From the NCBI GenBank assembly GCA_963965975.1, contig OZ014425.1, positions 4,911,501-4,975,500 of the forward strand: a stretch of 64,000 nt of DNA, written 5' to 3'. Positions within the stretch are counted from its first letter, which is position 1. Each line of letters begins with the position of its first letter. Origin of the DNA: Xestospongia bergquistia. Its lineage: Eukaryota > Porifera > Demospongiae > Haplosclerida > Petrosiidae. Under the pieces are notes generated by a model that was not told the origin of the DNA, did no database searches, and saw only the letters and a program-made list of their open reading frames with translations. Shown one piece after another: positions 12,001-22,800 of the stretch. The translations under genes and the position numbers were made by a program.

Positions 12001-15000
12001 TTTATTGGAGAGGTTAATTGGACGCAAACCTCCTTATATTCTCTGTCGTAGTCGTATTTATGAAACCTTCATAATTAAACTTTGTAAGGTATCTGTCCAT
12101 TTCATCTGTTCATTAAATTTATCTGTCCATTCTATAGATCTTGGACATAAATTACGAATTCTGTCAGACTAAAACAATGATCCCCTTTGTCCTACGTCTT
12201 TTGGGGTATTCAGTGACATCAACCCTTGGGGACTATCCTTTCCAAAACACCTCGTCTACTTTATCTCGAACCCCTTATCAAGAATATAAATGTTCCTTTA
12301 CACTAGGAAATTTGCCTAGTCATCTTCAGGCCCCTTGGCTGAGGGTTCTGTTTATAGTTTTATATAAGGTATTTTAAATATAGCAGTATTGATTTGTCCA
12401 TTTACCCACTATTTGTCCATTGTTCATCTGTTCATGTAATATATGTCCATTCCACTATAGTACTCTGATTTGATAGTTCAGAATGACGCAACAGAACGTT
12501 ATCTTCTCTATTGTATTGAGATAGTTGTCAATACAATACTTTATAAACCACATACTTGCTCTTTACAACAAACATTACCATCTGATGGAAAAACACCACG
12601 TCCTACAAAATCCTCCAACATTTCATCATTTCCTGAATCGCCTCATTCCCCTCCAGCTGATGTTGGTACTTCACTGGCCTCAGACAGTCCAGCTAAGCTA
12701 CGTTCAATCAATTTAGAACGTCGTCCTCTTGCTCCTGTCCCAGAAGAAAGCAGTTCTTTTAGCTTCTCAAAAGCAAAGCAATCAACAATGGAACCAGCTG
12801 TAGTTAATAAGGCTCCTCCACCTTTACTGACCAAGTTATCAATGGCTAGTATTTCTAGTACATATACTTCTAGTCTCTCTATGGATCAGGTGACTTTGAT
12901 ACAAGAGCCAGGCCCTAATGTCTGCCAGTTCTGTCAACAACCCACTGACATCTATACTGAAGAAGTAATAGCACTTAGTGTCCTGTGTCTGGGGACATGT
13001 TCTCACAGAATACCAAATCTTGTCTCGTCTCATTTAGTCACATGGATTATACCAAGTATTTCAAAGTGAGTATGACCACACCCTCTGTGTGTTCTTTCTA
13101 CTGGTACACTTGCATATCAAAAGATCTTAATATTATTTTGAACTTTGTATCAGATACCATTGCTGTAAGGCAAATGTATTATATTGAAAAAATAATGCAA
13201 ATTAATTAATTATTATTATCTTGTTTAGAGTTGTCATTGCAGGTCACTATTATTGGCAAGACAGCAGGTAATACATGTCTGACCAGTTTAGCAAACTAGT
13301 TTGTTTTATTTTTTATTATTATGCAGTAGTTTATCAGATCCACCTCCTGGTTCTGGTATGTCTATTGCTAAACAGTTTTTACTCACAGTACTAACTCAAT
13401 TTGCTGAGAGAAGGGTCTTTGTTTATCTATTTCGTCATGACCATAAAGGTTTGGGATACTAATGCAGTAATGAATGTATACTTGACTACGCCCACTTGTC
13501 TCTAGAACTAAAAGATGTTGTTTTCAGAGCTGTTGTGTCTTGTTTAACTAAACAGCAGCTACCAGCTGGAACTGAGGAAGAAGAGGAAATAGATCCAGCC
13601 GATTTAACATTGGCATCTCCTGTTGAATATTTTCTAGAGGTAATTGAAGCATGACTAGGTGTGACCACAATGTAATGCGTCACATGATTTCTTGTTTATA
13701 CATTACTTCAATAAAATGATCTATTTTGTTAGGACATAAATAGCTCCACCCACTTTGATAGAGAACTCACTACTCAGTCATTGTTAAATTTGGCCTTTTA
13801 TTTGGAACTCCTCCCAGAAAATTTCGCTCGTTATTTTTGGGGACTAACTAACTTGGATATATTTTTGAAGAAACTAAAAGAATTGCCAACTGTAAGTACA
13901 AGAGTTGTTACTAAAAATAGTGTTCTATTTTTAGATTTATCCTCAGGTGTTGCATGTGTCTTTCAACACACTCCTTCGTGTTATTATACAACTATTAAAG
14001 TTTGCGGACCCAAATTTAACAGTAAACATCACACATGCACACACATATATTTATTAAGGATATGTTTTCTCTTTAGGGAGGGGTTCAACCTACTTCTCAG
14101 CTCTCTATCACAGCTATTGTACAAGAATTTCCTGAAATTATATCCGAAGGATTGCACAATACATACTGTCCTGCAGGGGGTCTGGTAACTTTAGTGGGGG
14201 TCTGGTACAAAGCTTTTCTTCAATCTCCTAGTAGAGTTAGTATGAGAATACCCATTTTCTGTTTATTAGTAAAATTGTCACTAGAGACGTGAGGTACCTA
14301 AAAAGTTTGTTTTATTGAAGCTGTTGGTTGAGGAATTTTCCGAGGGTCTTTATCCACAGTCTTTGTTACTACCTGAAAACATAATAAGCTTATGTCAGAC
14401 CTTTCTAATACTATTAAATGAATATACGTACTTGGGTTACATTGACACATTATGGGAAGAGAGATTTTATATGCCACAACTGGTACGTCTGTTAATGTTA
14501 GGTGTTACTCTTTATTGAGTGGTTTTCTTTTCTCTTCAGCGTGATCAGGAGATTCCTTTAAGCGCTTTAGTTAATAGTGGTGAGGATTCAACTGGTATTG
14601 AAAGTCTCTTTACAGATTCCATGAGAGTGGCCCTTCATTATCTGGCAATGCAGCTGCCTCAGACATCTCTTGAGGTAGAGAATTCCAACTATTAAGAGAT
14701 GATTTCATATATATTCTACATAATTTAGATTGCTAGTCAAGTGAAGCTGACGCTGGCTCAGTTAGTAGCATTGAGAGTAAATCGTACACATCATCCATTG
14801 GGGCTGGTCCAGAGAATTGTTGAGGGAGAATACAGCTTTTCTTGGATAGAAAAAAGGTACATTATAATTAACCACTGACTACAAGAGTTCTAGTTACCTC
14901 TCTTTAGCACTAAATCTTATGCTAGCAAACAACGTCCTCCTCCCTCTCTTTCCTTTGCCAATGATCATATCAGTTCTTTAATGGTAATTGTCTTGTGATA

Positions 15001-15881
15001 TGTCACATGATTTACATGTGACTTATCTCCATGTAGTTATTAGGCTGGCTTTTAATGGGTTGTCTGTGTCATAACTCGGTCCATAGCACTGTAACTAGTG
15101 CTTGTCTTGATAAAATTGGTGTTATATCTAACGAATGTGAGATACTCATACGACTGGGTTCTGCAGAAAAAACAGTTGATAATATTCTCAGACTAGTCTT
15201 GATTGCTTTACAAAATCTTGTTGAGGTAAGTAAAAATAGAGACAGCCATTTTATTTGTTGTTTTTCTTGTTAGAATATCAGCTTGGTATATTGGGGACTA
15301 AACTGTATTCTTTCTTTTTGTACAGTAAGTTATACATATATATGTATATGTACATATATATTTGGTAGATATGGACAGTGTACACAGAATTACATGTTGC
15401 TGATCAAGCTCTTCCTGAAATTGCCAATTTTTGGCGAATGGTGGTTGATAAGATACTTGAGCTACCTAATAAATCAGGAATGGTAAGACTGTTATTTTAA
15501 ATATTCCTATATATCTTGTCTCTTTGTTGTTTCTAGATGATGTTGACACATGACATTGTTGAAGCATTTTGTGAACAGACATTAATACCTCTTAAAAAAG
15601 CTAGCAGCGGTATATCCTGTTTTTCTCTGGTAAGTCCAAGTGATTGCATTAATAATTTATATAATAATTATTGTAGCTATTGCCAACATGGAAGAGAGTA
15701 ATTAATATGTTAACTGATCCAGAGGAGGTAGGTGCTGTCCATTGATCCATTTATTCACTTGTATCTGTCTGTATAGGCTAATTTACCAGACTACAGTGCT
15801 GTTACTGAAATAGGCATGGATGCTTGGTTTAGAGAAATGCTGAGAAGATTTACAGAATTGGAATCAAATTATTTATCTTAA
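6091..15881 (+). CDS. UNC79: UNC79 homologue, NALCN sodium-leak channel complex subunit
   Basis: A very large gene of several dozen short exons, start MELVHSFSLQECNKEE at 6091, stop 15879-15881. Diagnostic blocks line up in order with animal UNC79. A Cys-rich block at about 7340-7720 has LCPSCDKVIHR, then VTCFGESC, NGHPVRMCYKCH and HLEQH. Near 8400-8560 are WLKSVCDTGNVQC and VGEMWRYSKDPIDRYRR. At 9000-9260 are LKDLF, FPRDLIHDIRIKRFEFIREK and QRALFWLQ, and later come PLTIWHPHVYTELTLAHAF and VTLFIRMPSHRSL. UNC79 is a HEAT/armadillo-type scaffold that, with UNC80 and NALCN, forms the sodium-leak channel complex at the plasma membrane. The first and last exons are less conserved. Exon joints were not all verified, so the exact protein is approximate. 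Confidence 0.82.
8721..8970 (+). repeat. 42-bp tandem repeat in a UNC79 intron
   Basis: About six copies of a 42-bp unit (core CCTCTGTCCATTTATTAATA then CTATATATCCATTCATCAGTGT). The first copy is 44 bp because of an extra AT; the others differ by one or two bases (GTGTCC/GCGTCC/GTGTCT). It runs almost to the 3' splice site at about 8972. The period is a multiple of three and lacks stops in some frames, which creates spurious open frames on both strands. Confidence 0.92.
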
Positions 15882-16071
15882 AAACTGTCCTGTACATTTT
15901 ACAGCAAATCAGTCATTATAGCAAAGCACCTGACCTCAGTCTGTATTTGTCATTATTCAACTTAACCTTTTATTTCAAAGTTTTTTTATTGTTTTATTAC
16001 TTCAATTTATATGTGTTATAGTGGCATACACTTATATTTCATTATATTGTATTGATATATATTGAGAATAC

Positions 16072-17013
16072 TTAGTCACTGGCATCCTCATCTGAAAAAT
16101 AAGAATCAGGTTGTAGTGTTCGACGGCCATACTGTTTCCGTTTGTCTTCCATTGAAAACTTAGTCTAGACCATATTAGAATGTTATAAATAGTGATACAT
16201 ATATTTAACTAACTAGTTCTTCTCTTTCTCTTTCTTCTTGAGTCAATCGGATAGCATCTCCTAATGAAAAGTCATCGATATCTTCTCCTTCCTCTGCTTC
16301 CTTCTCCTCCTCCTCATGCTCTTCACTAAATTATAAAGTAGATAACAATTTTGAATTATTAGCCATACTCAAAATCTTTTCTTTTTTTCTTCTTTTTTTG
16401 TGGCAATTGTCGATCTCCTAATGCATTATTAGGACATTGATAACTTAAATGTCCTGATATCTGTAATAGACAAACAAGTTGATTAATGGATGCATAATTG
16501 ATTAATAGACTGGAGAATGGATGTATAAATTCACACACCCCACATTCATAACAAAATGATTTGTCTTTGTACACTTTTCTCTTAATAAATTCAGCTGCAC
16601 GTCCATTATCTTTAGCAACGCTACATTTTAGAGTTCTCCCAAACATTTCTCGGTTATTCAATACTCTCACTGCTTTGTGTGCTGATGCTCTATCCACAAA
16701 CAAAACAAAGGCCACACCCTGACTCTCCCGAGTTGTTTTGTTCTTTAAAACAGTCACTCTGAAAGAAAGATCAAATATGATATAAGCAGAATATGCATCA
16801 TTCTAGTTAGGTAGCATTAATTTGAGCCTGTATTAACTTACTTTCCAATTTTTCCAAACTTTTCAAATATCTGTAATTATTATAATAAAATATAAACCTT
16901 TTCATACTTAATTTTCCGTTGTTACTAACCTTATGTAAGTCATTATTAGTCAGACAGTAGGGTAGGTTGCTCACATATATTGTACTCTTGCTAGGACACA
17001 ATCCACCACTCAT
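16072..17013 (-). CDS. ZCRB1: ZCRB1, RRM and CCHC zinc-knuckle protein of the U11/U12 snRNP
   Basis: Start [20 protein letters not shown] at 17013, stop 16074-16072. An in-frame Met 15 nt upstream is possible, but the MSGGL start matches the human protein. The RRM (RNP2 IYVSNL; RNP1 GVAFVLFV) is followed by [20 protein letters not shown], then a CCHC knuckle [14 protein letters not shown]. After that come a Lys-rich stretch, an acidic stretch and the conserved C-terminus YFSDEDASD. In vertebrates ZCRB1 (31K) is part of the U11/U12 di-snRNP of the minor spliceosome, so its presence suggests U12-type splicing is retained. At least five small introns interrupt it. Confidence 0.92.
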
Positions 17014-17906
17014 TGCTGTAGTACACACTTATACTAAAGACGGCTATGTACATGACACTGGGCAAGGCCACAAGGTTGAAGCCACGCCTACAGCCAAACC
17101 ATACAACTTCATAGAATGTTTTCTATGACAGACTGACCATTTTTTCCCAGTAAGATTTAAGATTTATAAAAAATAAAAAAATAAAAAAAAAACCCTTGTG
17201 TGTTGCCCAAACGATTCCTACTCGCTCACCCACTCAGGCTTCCACTTAGGCTCCAGGATTCCCTGCTATTGCTAGCTGGGACCGCCACCTGGCTTGGTAA
17301 CCCTCGTCTTCGCGAGGTAATCCTGGCTGGAGCGTCGCCCTAACTTAAAACCAGCCGTACGGGATTCCAGCTCTTAGGGAATTTTGCATTCAGGAACCGG
17401 GAACCACAAATACACCAGCCTCATCTCGTTTAAAGGGAGACTACCAGCCCTATCCTAGTCGGCCTTTCGGATACTCCGTAGAGTATGCTGGTAACCATCT
17501 CAGAGGTCTGATGCATTGCAGAACGCTGGCCCACAACACACTGGCACTCAGGACCGTTCAAGTTTCTTTTTATATGTACGTACGATTTTGTCTTCATGCT
17601 CTTGTGGGGCGCGTATATGTCGCCTATGAATCTCATTAATGATAACGGCCATCGAAGGCTATTAAAATAACTAAAATTAAAATTATATTTTAAGGGCCAA
17701 GACTAAAGCTAGTCCTACTTGAGCAAACTAGAACAACACTACTAATTATAATAATTTTATCATTTGTTAAATTTTATGGGGGCCACAAAAACAAATCTCA
17801 TAATAGTAAGCTTAAGTTACACATAGTTAATTGCATGTTTATATTAGATCATAATTATGATAAGCTATCACTTTCAAAATGGTTTAAAAACAACACACTC
17901 TAAACA
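17014..17906. other. Intergenic region between ZCRB1 start and a small minus-strand gene
   Basis: About 890 bp, long for this window. The first part must hold the ZCRB1 promoter. An A-rich track at 17168-17192 leads into a GC-richer island (separate entry), then the sequence returns to AT-rich DNA from about 17660. I see no intact gene. Confidence 0.6.
17193..17660. mobile_element. GC-richer island, possible decayed transposable-element fragment
   Basis: The base composition changes abruptly from AT-rich flanks to a clearly GC-richer stretch and back. The left edge abuts an A-rich run (T-rich on the minus strand). The minus strand has an open frame at 17636-17430 (about 68 codons) that I do not recognise. 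A hairpin CCTCGTCTTCGCGAGG lies near 17287. No terminal inverted repeats or target-site duplication could be identified by eye. An inserted repeat is the simplest reading; an unannotated RNA gene or a CpG-rich promoter piece cannot be ruled out. Confidence 0.35.
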
Positions 17907-18531
17907 TCATCTAACTTTTATGAATGCTTTGTGATATTCAATATATCCGAATTTCACTGTAACATTATTAACTAGTGCTCCTTTAATCTCTGGAGCTAAT
18001 AATGTACTACCATGATGATCCATTTTATTGACTTTCTTTATGTCATAGATATTTGAATCTAATGACATTTTGTTTTCCAAACCCTTTCTTCTGGATTTTT
18101 CAAGTTTAGCTAATTGTTCCTCTACTAATGCTTCATCTGTTGTTACACCCTCATCAGCAACAGGAGGAAGAGGTTCCAATTGTTCTTGTTTCTTAGTACT
18201 GTTCTTGTTATCATTATCAAAGTCAAAGGAAAATAATTTAATTGCAAACTAGAAATAAAATATTATATCAATTAAATACAATTATTACTATACTACAATA
18301 GATAACATATAATATGTCAATAGTATACCTTCTACTTTGTAGGACACATTTGAACATGGACATTCCACCAACTGCTGCATGGATTTGCATTAAAAGAAAG
18401 AGCTTTGTACGTCCGGATTATTTCTACTCCACCTATTGATTGATCAAAGTTGTCATGAATATAAAATATACCCCATTCCTGTGGAAACATTCCTGTCTCT
18501 AGCCGCTTCTCACTTCTATGAAAGTAGCCAT
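17907..18531 (-). CDS. Small protein of unknown function
   Basis: Proposed two-exon gene: exon 1 encodes MATFIE from ATG 18531-18529 with a GTGAGA donor. An intron of about 265 nt follows, and exon 2 starts FAIKLFSFDFDND after a TTTCTAG acceptor, joined in phase 0. The product is about 115 residues, with an acidic/Pro middle (EPLPPVADEGVTTDEALVEE), a Lys/Arg helix (LAKLEKSRRKGLENK) and a C-terminal segment rich in Val and Tyr. I do not recognise it. The first-exon assignment is inferred; a different upstream exon is possible because another open frame of about 53 codons lies inside the proposed intron. Confidence 0.5.
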
Positions 18532-18550
18532 TTTAACATTCTACTATATA

Positions 18551-18560
18551 CGCATGCGCA
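18551..18560. promoter_or_regulatory. NRF1-like palindrome between divergent genes
   Basis: CGCATGCGCA lies in the 76 bp between the start codons of the small unknown gene and the Scm3-like gene. It matches the NRF1 consensus core (GCATGCGC). Similar sites lie in other shared promoters of this window. Confidence 0.55.
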
Positions 18561-18607
18561 AAATCTTTATGTTTACAATTCATTGATTCAAAAATTATTA
18601 AAATAAG

Positions 18608-19719
18608 ATGGCGGGGGATTTAGAAGGTGCTGAGATGGATGAGCCTATTTTTATAAGAGCCATAGTTGAAAACAACGCCAGAATGGCAAGAATATTTCAT
18701 AATATCACAACAAAGGTACTATTTATAATAACGTATATATATCCTTTATATTTTGTTGTTTGCCTCAGTACAATCGTAATTATTTAGAAGATGAAGAAGG
18801 TGGTCAATTATTGGATTTATCAACATTGAAAGATGAACCTGGAGAGCAGAACATTGAGCTAGCCACTGGTGAGTCATAAAAATAATTATGCAATTTTTGG
18901 TGGGTGTGGGATTAGCATATATGCCACATTTCTTTTCTCATTTAGTTCTAAAGTATTCTGATGTGGCTGTGGAGGAGTCGGAAATGAGTGATGTTGATCT
19001 AGAAGCTTTACAGAGTATTGTAAAAGAGCGATTTGTTAAAGTAAGTGATAGCACTCATTATAAATTCATAGCACTAATTAATGGCATTTTTAATTAAATT
19101 GTTATAGATTAAAAAGGAAATGAACTGGGATGAAGAGGAGAAACAAATTAAACAAGAAAAACAAGTTTTCAGTACTAGTTTAATAGATGAAGACTCAGAA
19201 GACATTATATACATACCTAAAGATAAGAGAAGCTGGAAGAGACAAAGAGAATCAGAACATTATGAATATGATTCATCTAGCTTTGAGGAAGACGAGGAGT
19301 CCATGTCACTGCATAATACATGTTTTGATCACATTCCTGTGATATGTGAATCACAATTATCATCGTCACTATATTCTGGTACTAGTCAACCTTTGCCAGC
19401 CTTACAAAGAACTCCACCCGATTGTTATCTAGAGGATTGTGATAATCACTGTTATTGTAATGAATGTGTCTCTTCTATTTGTTATGAAGATAAATGGCCA
19501 GAAATGTTATCATCGTCGTCATCACCACCATCACCTAATAGTCATCAATGTCATTGTGCTGAATGTCAAAGCTATTGGTATTTTAAATGGTATGATTCTA
19601 CTCCATGTCGCTGTTATCATTGTAGAACTCACTCACCTCCTAAGGAACTATGCCCATGTTGTTATTGTCATTATGAATATACAGGTTTTCCACCGCCCAC
19701 GAAAAAAACACGTAAATAA
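18608..19719 (+). CDS. Candidate Scm3/HJURP-type CENP-A chaperone with Cys/His-rich C-terminus
   Basis: Four exons, all joining in phase, from ATG 18608 to TAA 19717. The N-terminal region reads ARMARIFHNITTKYNRNYLE then DEEGGQLLDLSTLKDEPGEQ. This fits the Scm3/HJURP core, in which a basic helix ends in a KY-N motif followed by an acidic turn and a hydrophobic-D-L-x-T strand. That core binds CENP-A/H4 and deposits it at centromeres. An acidic linker follows (WDEEEKQIKQEK, IDEDSEDIIYIPKDK). The last about 90 residues hold many Cys and His in CxC and CxxC pairs (CYCNEC, CHCAEC, CRCYHC, CPCCYCHYEY), which could bind zinc. The C-terminus ends in a basic PPPTKKTRK. The family call rests on one short motif, so it is moderate. 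No other function is suggested by the sequence. Confidence 0.5.
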
Positions 19720-19874
19720 TGAATAATATATTATAATTCATAGTACTATTGCTATTTTGAGAATGTGTTTATTATTTGCGACCAAACAAAAATAGGCGTG
19801 GCTCGTTGATTGGGTGTCTCTGCTCCTATTTCGTACATAAAGACGAGTGTTGTTGCAGATTGTAACTATTTACA

Positions 19875-22800
19875 ATGGAAGATGTTAATGCAGTCAACGT
19901 GAATTCAATGGAAGCTACGTTGAGTAGATTGCTAGATTTAGAGAGAGAGAAACGCATAGCCGCAGAAATACTTGTAGAAAGAGAGAGACAAGCAGTGTTG
20001 CAGCTGAAAGTTCTCCTTGACAACCTACATCACGAAGAAAGACGACAACAGACTCAAGAAGATGCTGATGAAGATAAAAATCTCACTGTTATGAAATCAG
20101 TGTTAAGTTCTAGCAGTATTGGTCGCCTTCCAAGAGCTTTCTCTCAGGAATTCTATGATACAGTTTTAAGTGAATTATCAAGTGATGTTCAAACTGCTCT
20201 AGGTATACCAAATGGTGAGTTCTTAAATAATGTCTGATTATCAAGTTGTCTATCTTTCTATTGCAGAATTGGCCTCTCCTACACTATTTTCTCAGACTAT
20301 GTGTGCTATTAAACTCAATGACAGCAATAAACTACAGAAGATTTTAGCTGAAGATAAATCAAAAATCAATCCAATTATTGTGGAATACGGTAGACAGTTG
20401 TTACATGAAGCAGTTGAAAGGGGCAATGCAGGTATTTGGAATTAAAAAAAAGATCATTTACTTTTAAATTTTTAAAGATTGTGTTCAAGTTCTTCTAAAA
20501 GCTGGCTGTAATCCTAATGAACCTGGAATTAGAGGTGTTCCACCTCTTATCATTGCAGCCAAGAATGGCCATAGACGGTAATAGAGAAAGTTATGTAACA
20601 TACATTCACAAACACACACACATATTGGCGTATCACCTTATCATTATAACTCCCAGCCCTTGACAGTTACTGTTGTCATGGTAACTAGTATCTCACTGCC
20701 CTACTTCACCCCCAACCATTCAATACATTCTTTTTGTTTGTAGATGTTTAAAAGTTCTTCTAGAATTTGAGGCTGACCTCAATATTTCAGACAGTGATGA
20801 ATGTACTGCCCTGTATGTAGCATTACAAAATGGTCGTCTAGAATGTATAGATGTGTTATTAAGAGCTGGACCAGATATGAGTTGTGTTACTAAGGTATGG
20901 ATAAAAATGATTGTCTCTATACTTGATGTCTTATTCAGTATGGAAACACAGTTCTTCATGCTGCAGTCCAAAGTGACTTACCAGATGTACTGCGATCTAT
21001 TCTAGTTTGGTTGCAATATTCACTAGAGTCAAGTCAAATTTCCAATATTGTTAATTGTCAAAATATTGATGGTCACACAGCTCTACACCAGGCTGCAGCT
21101 GAAGGATATAAAGTAATTATTATGTATTGTTCAAAACTATTGTTTATTGTTTACTAGGGCTGTGTTGAAATATTGTGCGCCTGCCATGAAGTTAATATCA
21201 ACCTGCTAGACACACAAGGGAGATCTGCTAGTAATATTGCCACAAAAGATTGTCAACTTATTTTGTCAACAAAAGGTATTGTTATATTTGTTAAGGACTT
21301 TTTGTTGACATCAATATTTACTTGATAGGCTTCAAACTTGTCAGAGTTGTTATTGAAACAGGTGAAACAAGTTATCCTCATGTTATTGTTGGAACAATAC
21401 GAGTTTTATCTCATCATACGTGGAATGATATATGTTTACTAGTGAAGGGTGCCCTGGATAATTTTATCAGTACAGTACATGGTCTAGGTGTGGCTTCTGT
21501 GGGAACTAGGCCATGTCTTTCCCAGACTCTTCCTCCATACCACGGAAAAGTTAAAGACAATCTCTTGTCCCTACCTCTGGTATTTTATTAATAATAATAA
21601 TAATAATTATTATATTTGATTTATTTATTATTCTAACAGAATAATACTGAATTATTATCAGAAGAGATTACTGATATCATACAAACTCGTCAAGATGGAT
21701 TGAAACCATTGCAGCTGGATATTGCAATGATAGAAGATTATTGTATAGGTCGTCATAGTATGAATGAAGCTAAAAATACAATAACTCCATATGAAGCTCT
21801 TAATTATTCGGAGGAAATGGGAGACCTGCTCGAAGTTAATGTCAGTTTGAAACGTGGAATGGAACGGATTGGTTTTGTGTCTTTGTATCCTCTTTCAGTA
21901 TTAAAGGAGTATGTTGAAGTGGTATGTTCCCATCTAATGAAAATAATTTAGTTATAAAGGGTTTTTAGTTGATAAGAGACAAGGCAGTTATCATTCATGG
22001 ACCTCCTGAGTTTGATCTGAGTTTCTTAGTAACTCATCTGTCATCATGTCTAAAAAACACCTGCTCCACTTCTATGGACAAAGTTCATGTGTCACTCTAT
22101 CCATCGTTCTCTCGTACAGACTTAATATCATTGCTCTATGACAATGGTACATGAACTGAACTATCTAATGTAAACTTACTATTTAAATGTTTGTTTTTTA
22201 ATAGATCTTATAGAGCCTTGCTCTGGAGACACCAGTATTGAATCATTATCAATAAATGGGTAAGTTTCTAATCATTATCAACATTATTATGTATTGACAG
22301 GTGATATTAGTAAGAATTCTTTTCTATCTGCAAAGTGTGAAGTGTTATCTATTCTCAACTTAGGTCATCATTACTGATTATGGAAGGAATTGATAAATTA
22401 CAAAACTATGATGCTCTCTTGGAATTGCGTACTTTACTTGAACGCTATCAGACTGGTGAGGAGGCGTGGCTTAATGTTGGGGACTCCGCCCATCAATCAT
22501 CCATTCCTTCGGGCAGATACAAACTAAGTAGACAATGTTATATCATTGCTACAAGGACATTATTCACCAGGTACATGTGATAGTCATGTGATAATCATAT
22601 GACCTGCATTTATAGTACTAGTCAAAAGCTTCCACAGTATGTTATGGATAACTATGCCCATATATGGCTAACAGACTCAGAGGAACCTGCCGTGGGTTTT
22701 CTATTACGATATTTACTTCGTGAGCTTATCAATACAAGAAAAGGGAAGCTACCTACCAAGTAAGGAAGTTTATTATAGGAAGCTTGTTTAATATAATCAT

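Noticed and set aside
18300..18500. A separate protein of about 53 codons (MFPQEWGIFYIHDN) on the minus strand
   Set aside because: It ends in a stop without a good way to splice into the next exon and matches no family; it is more likely intronic sequence of the small gene. Not fully excluded.
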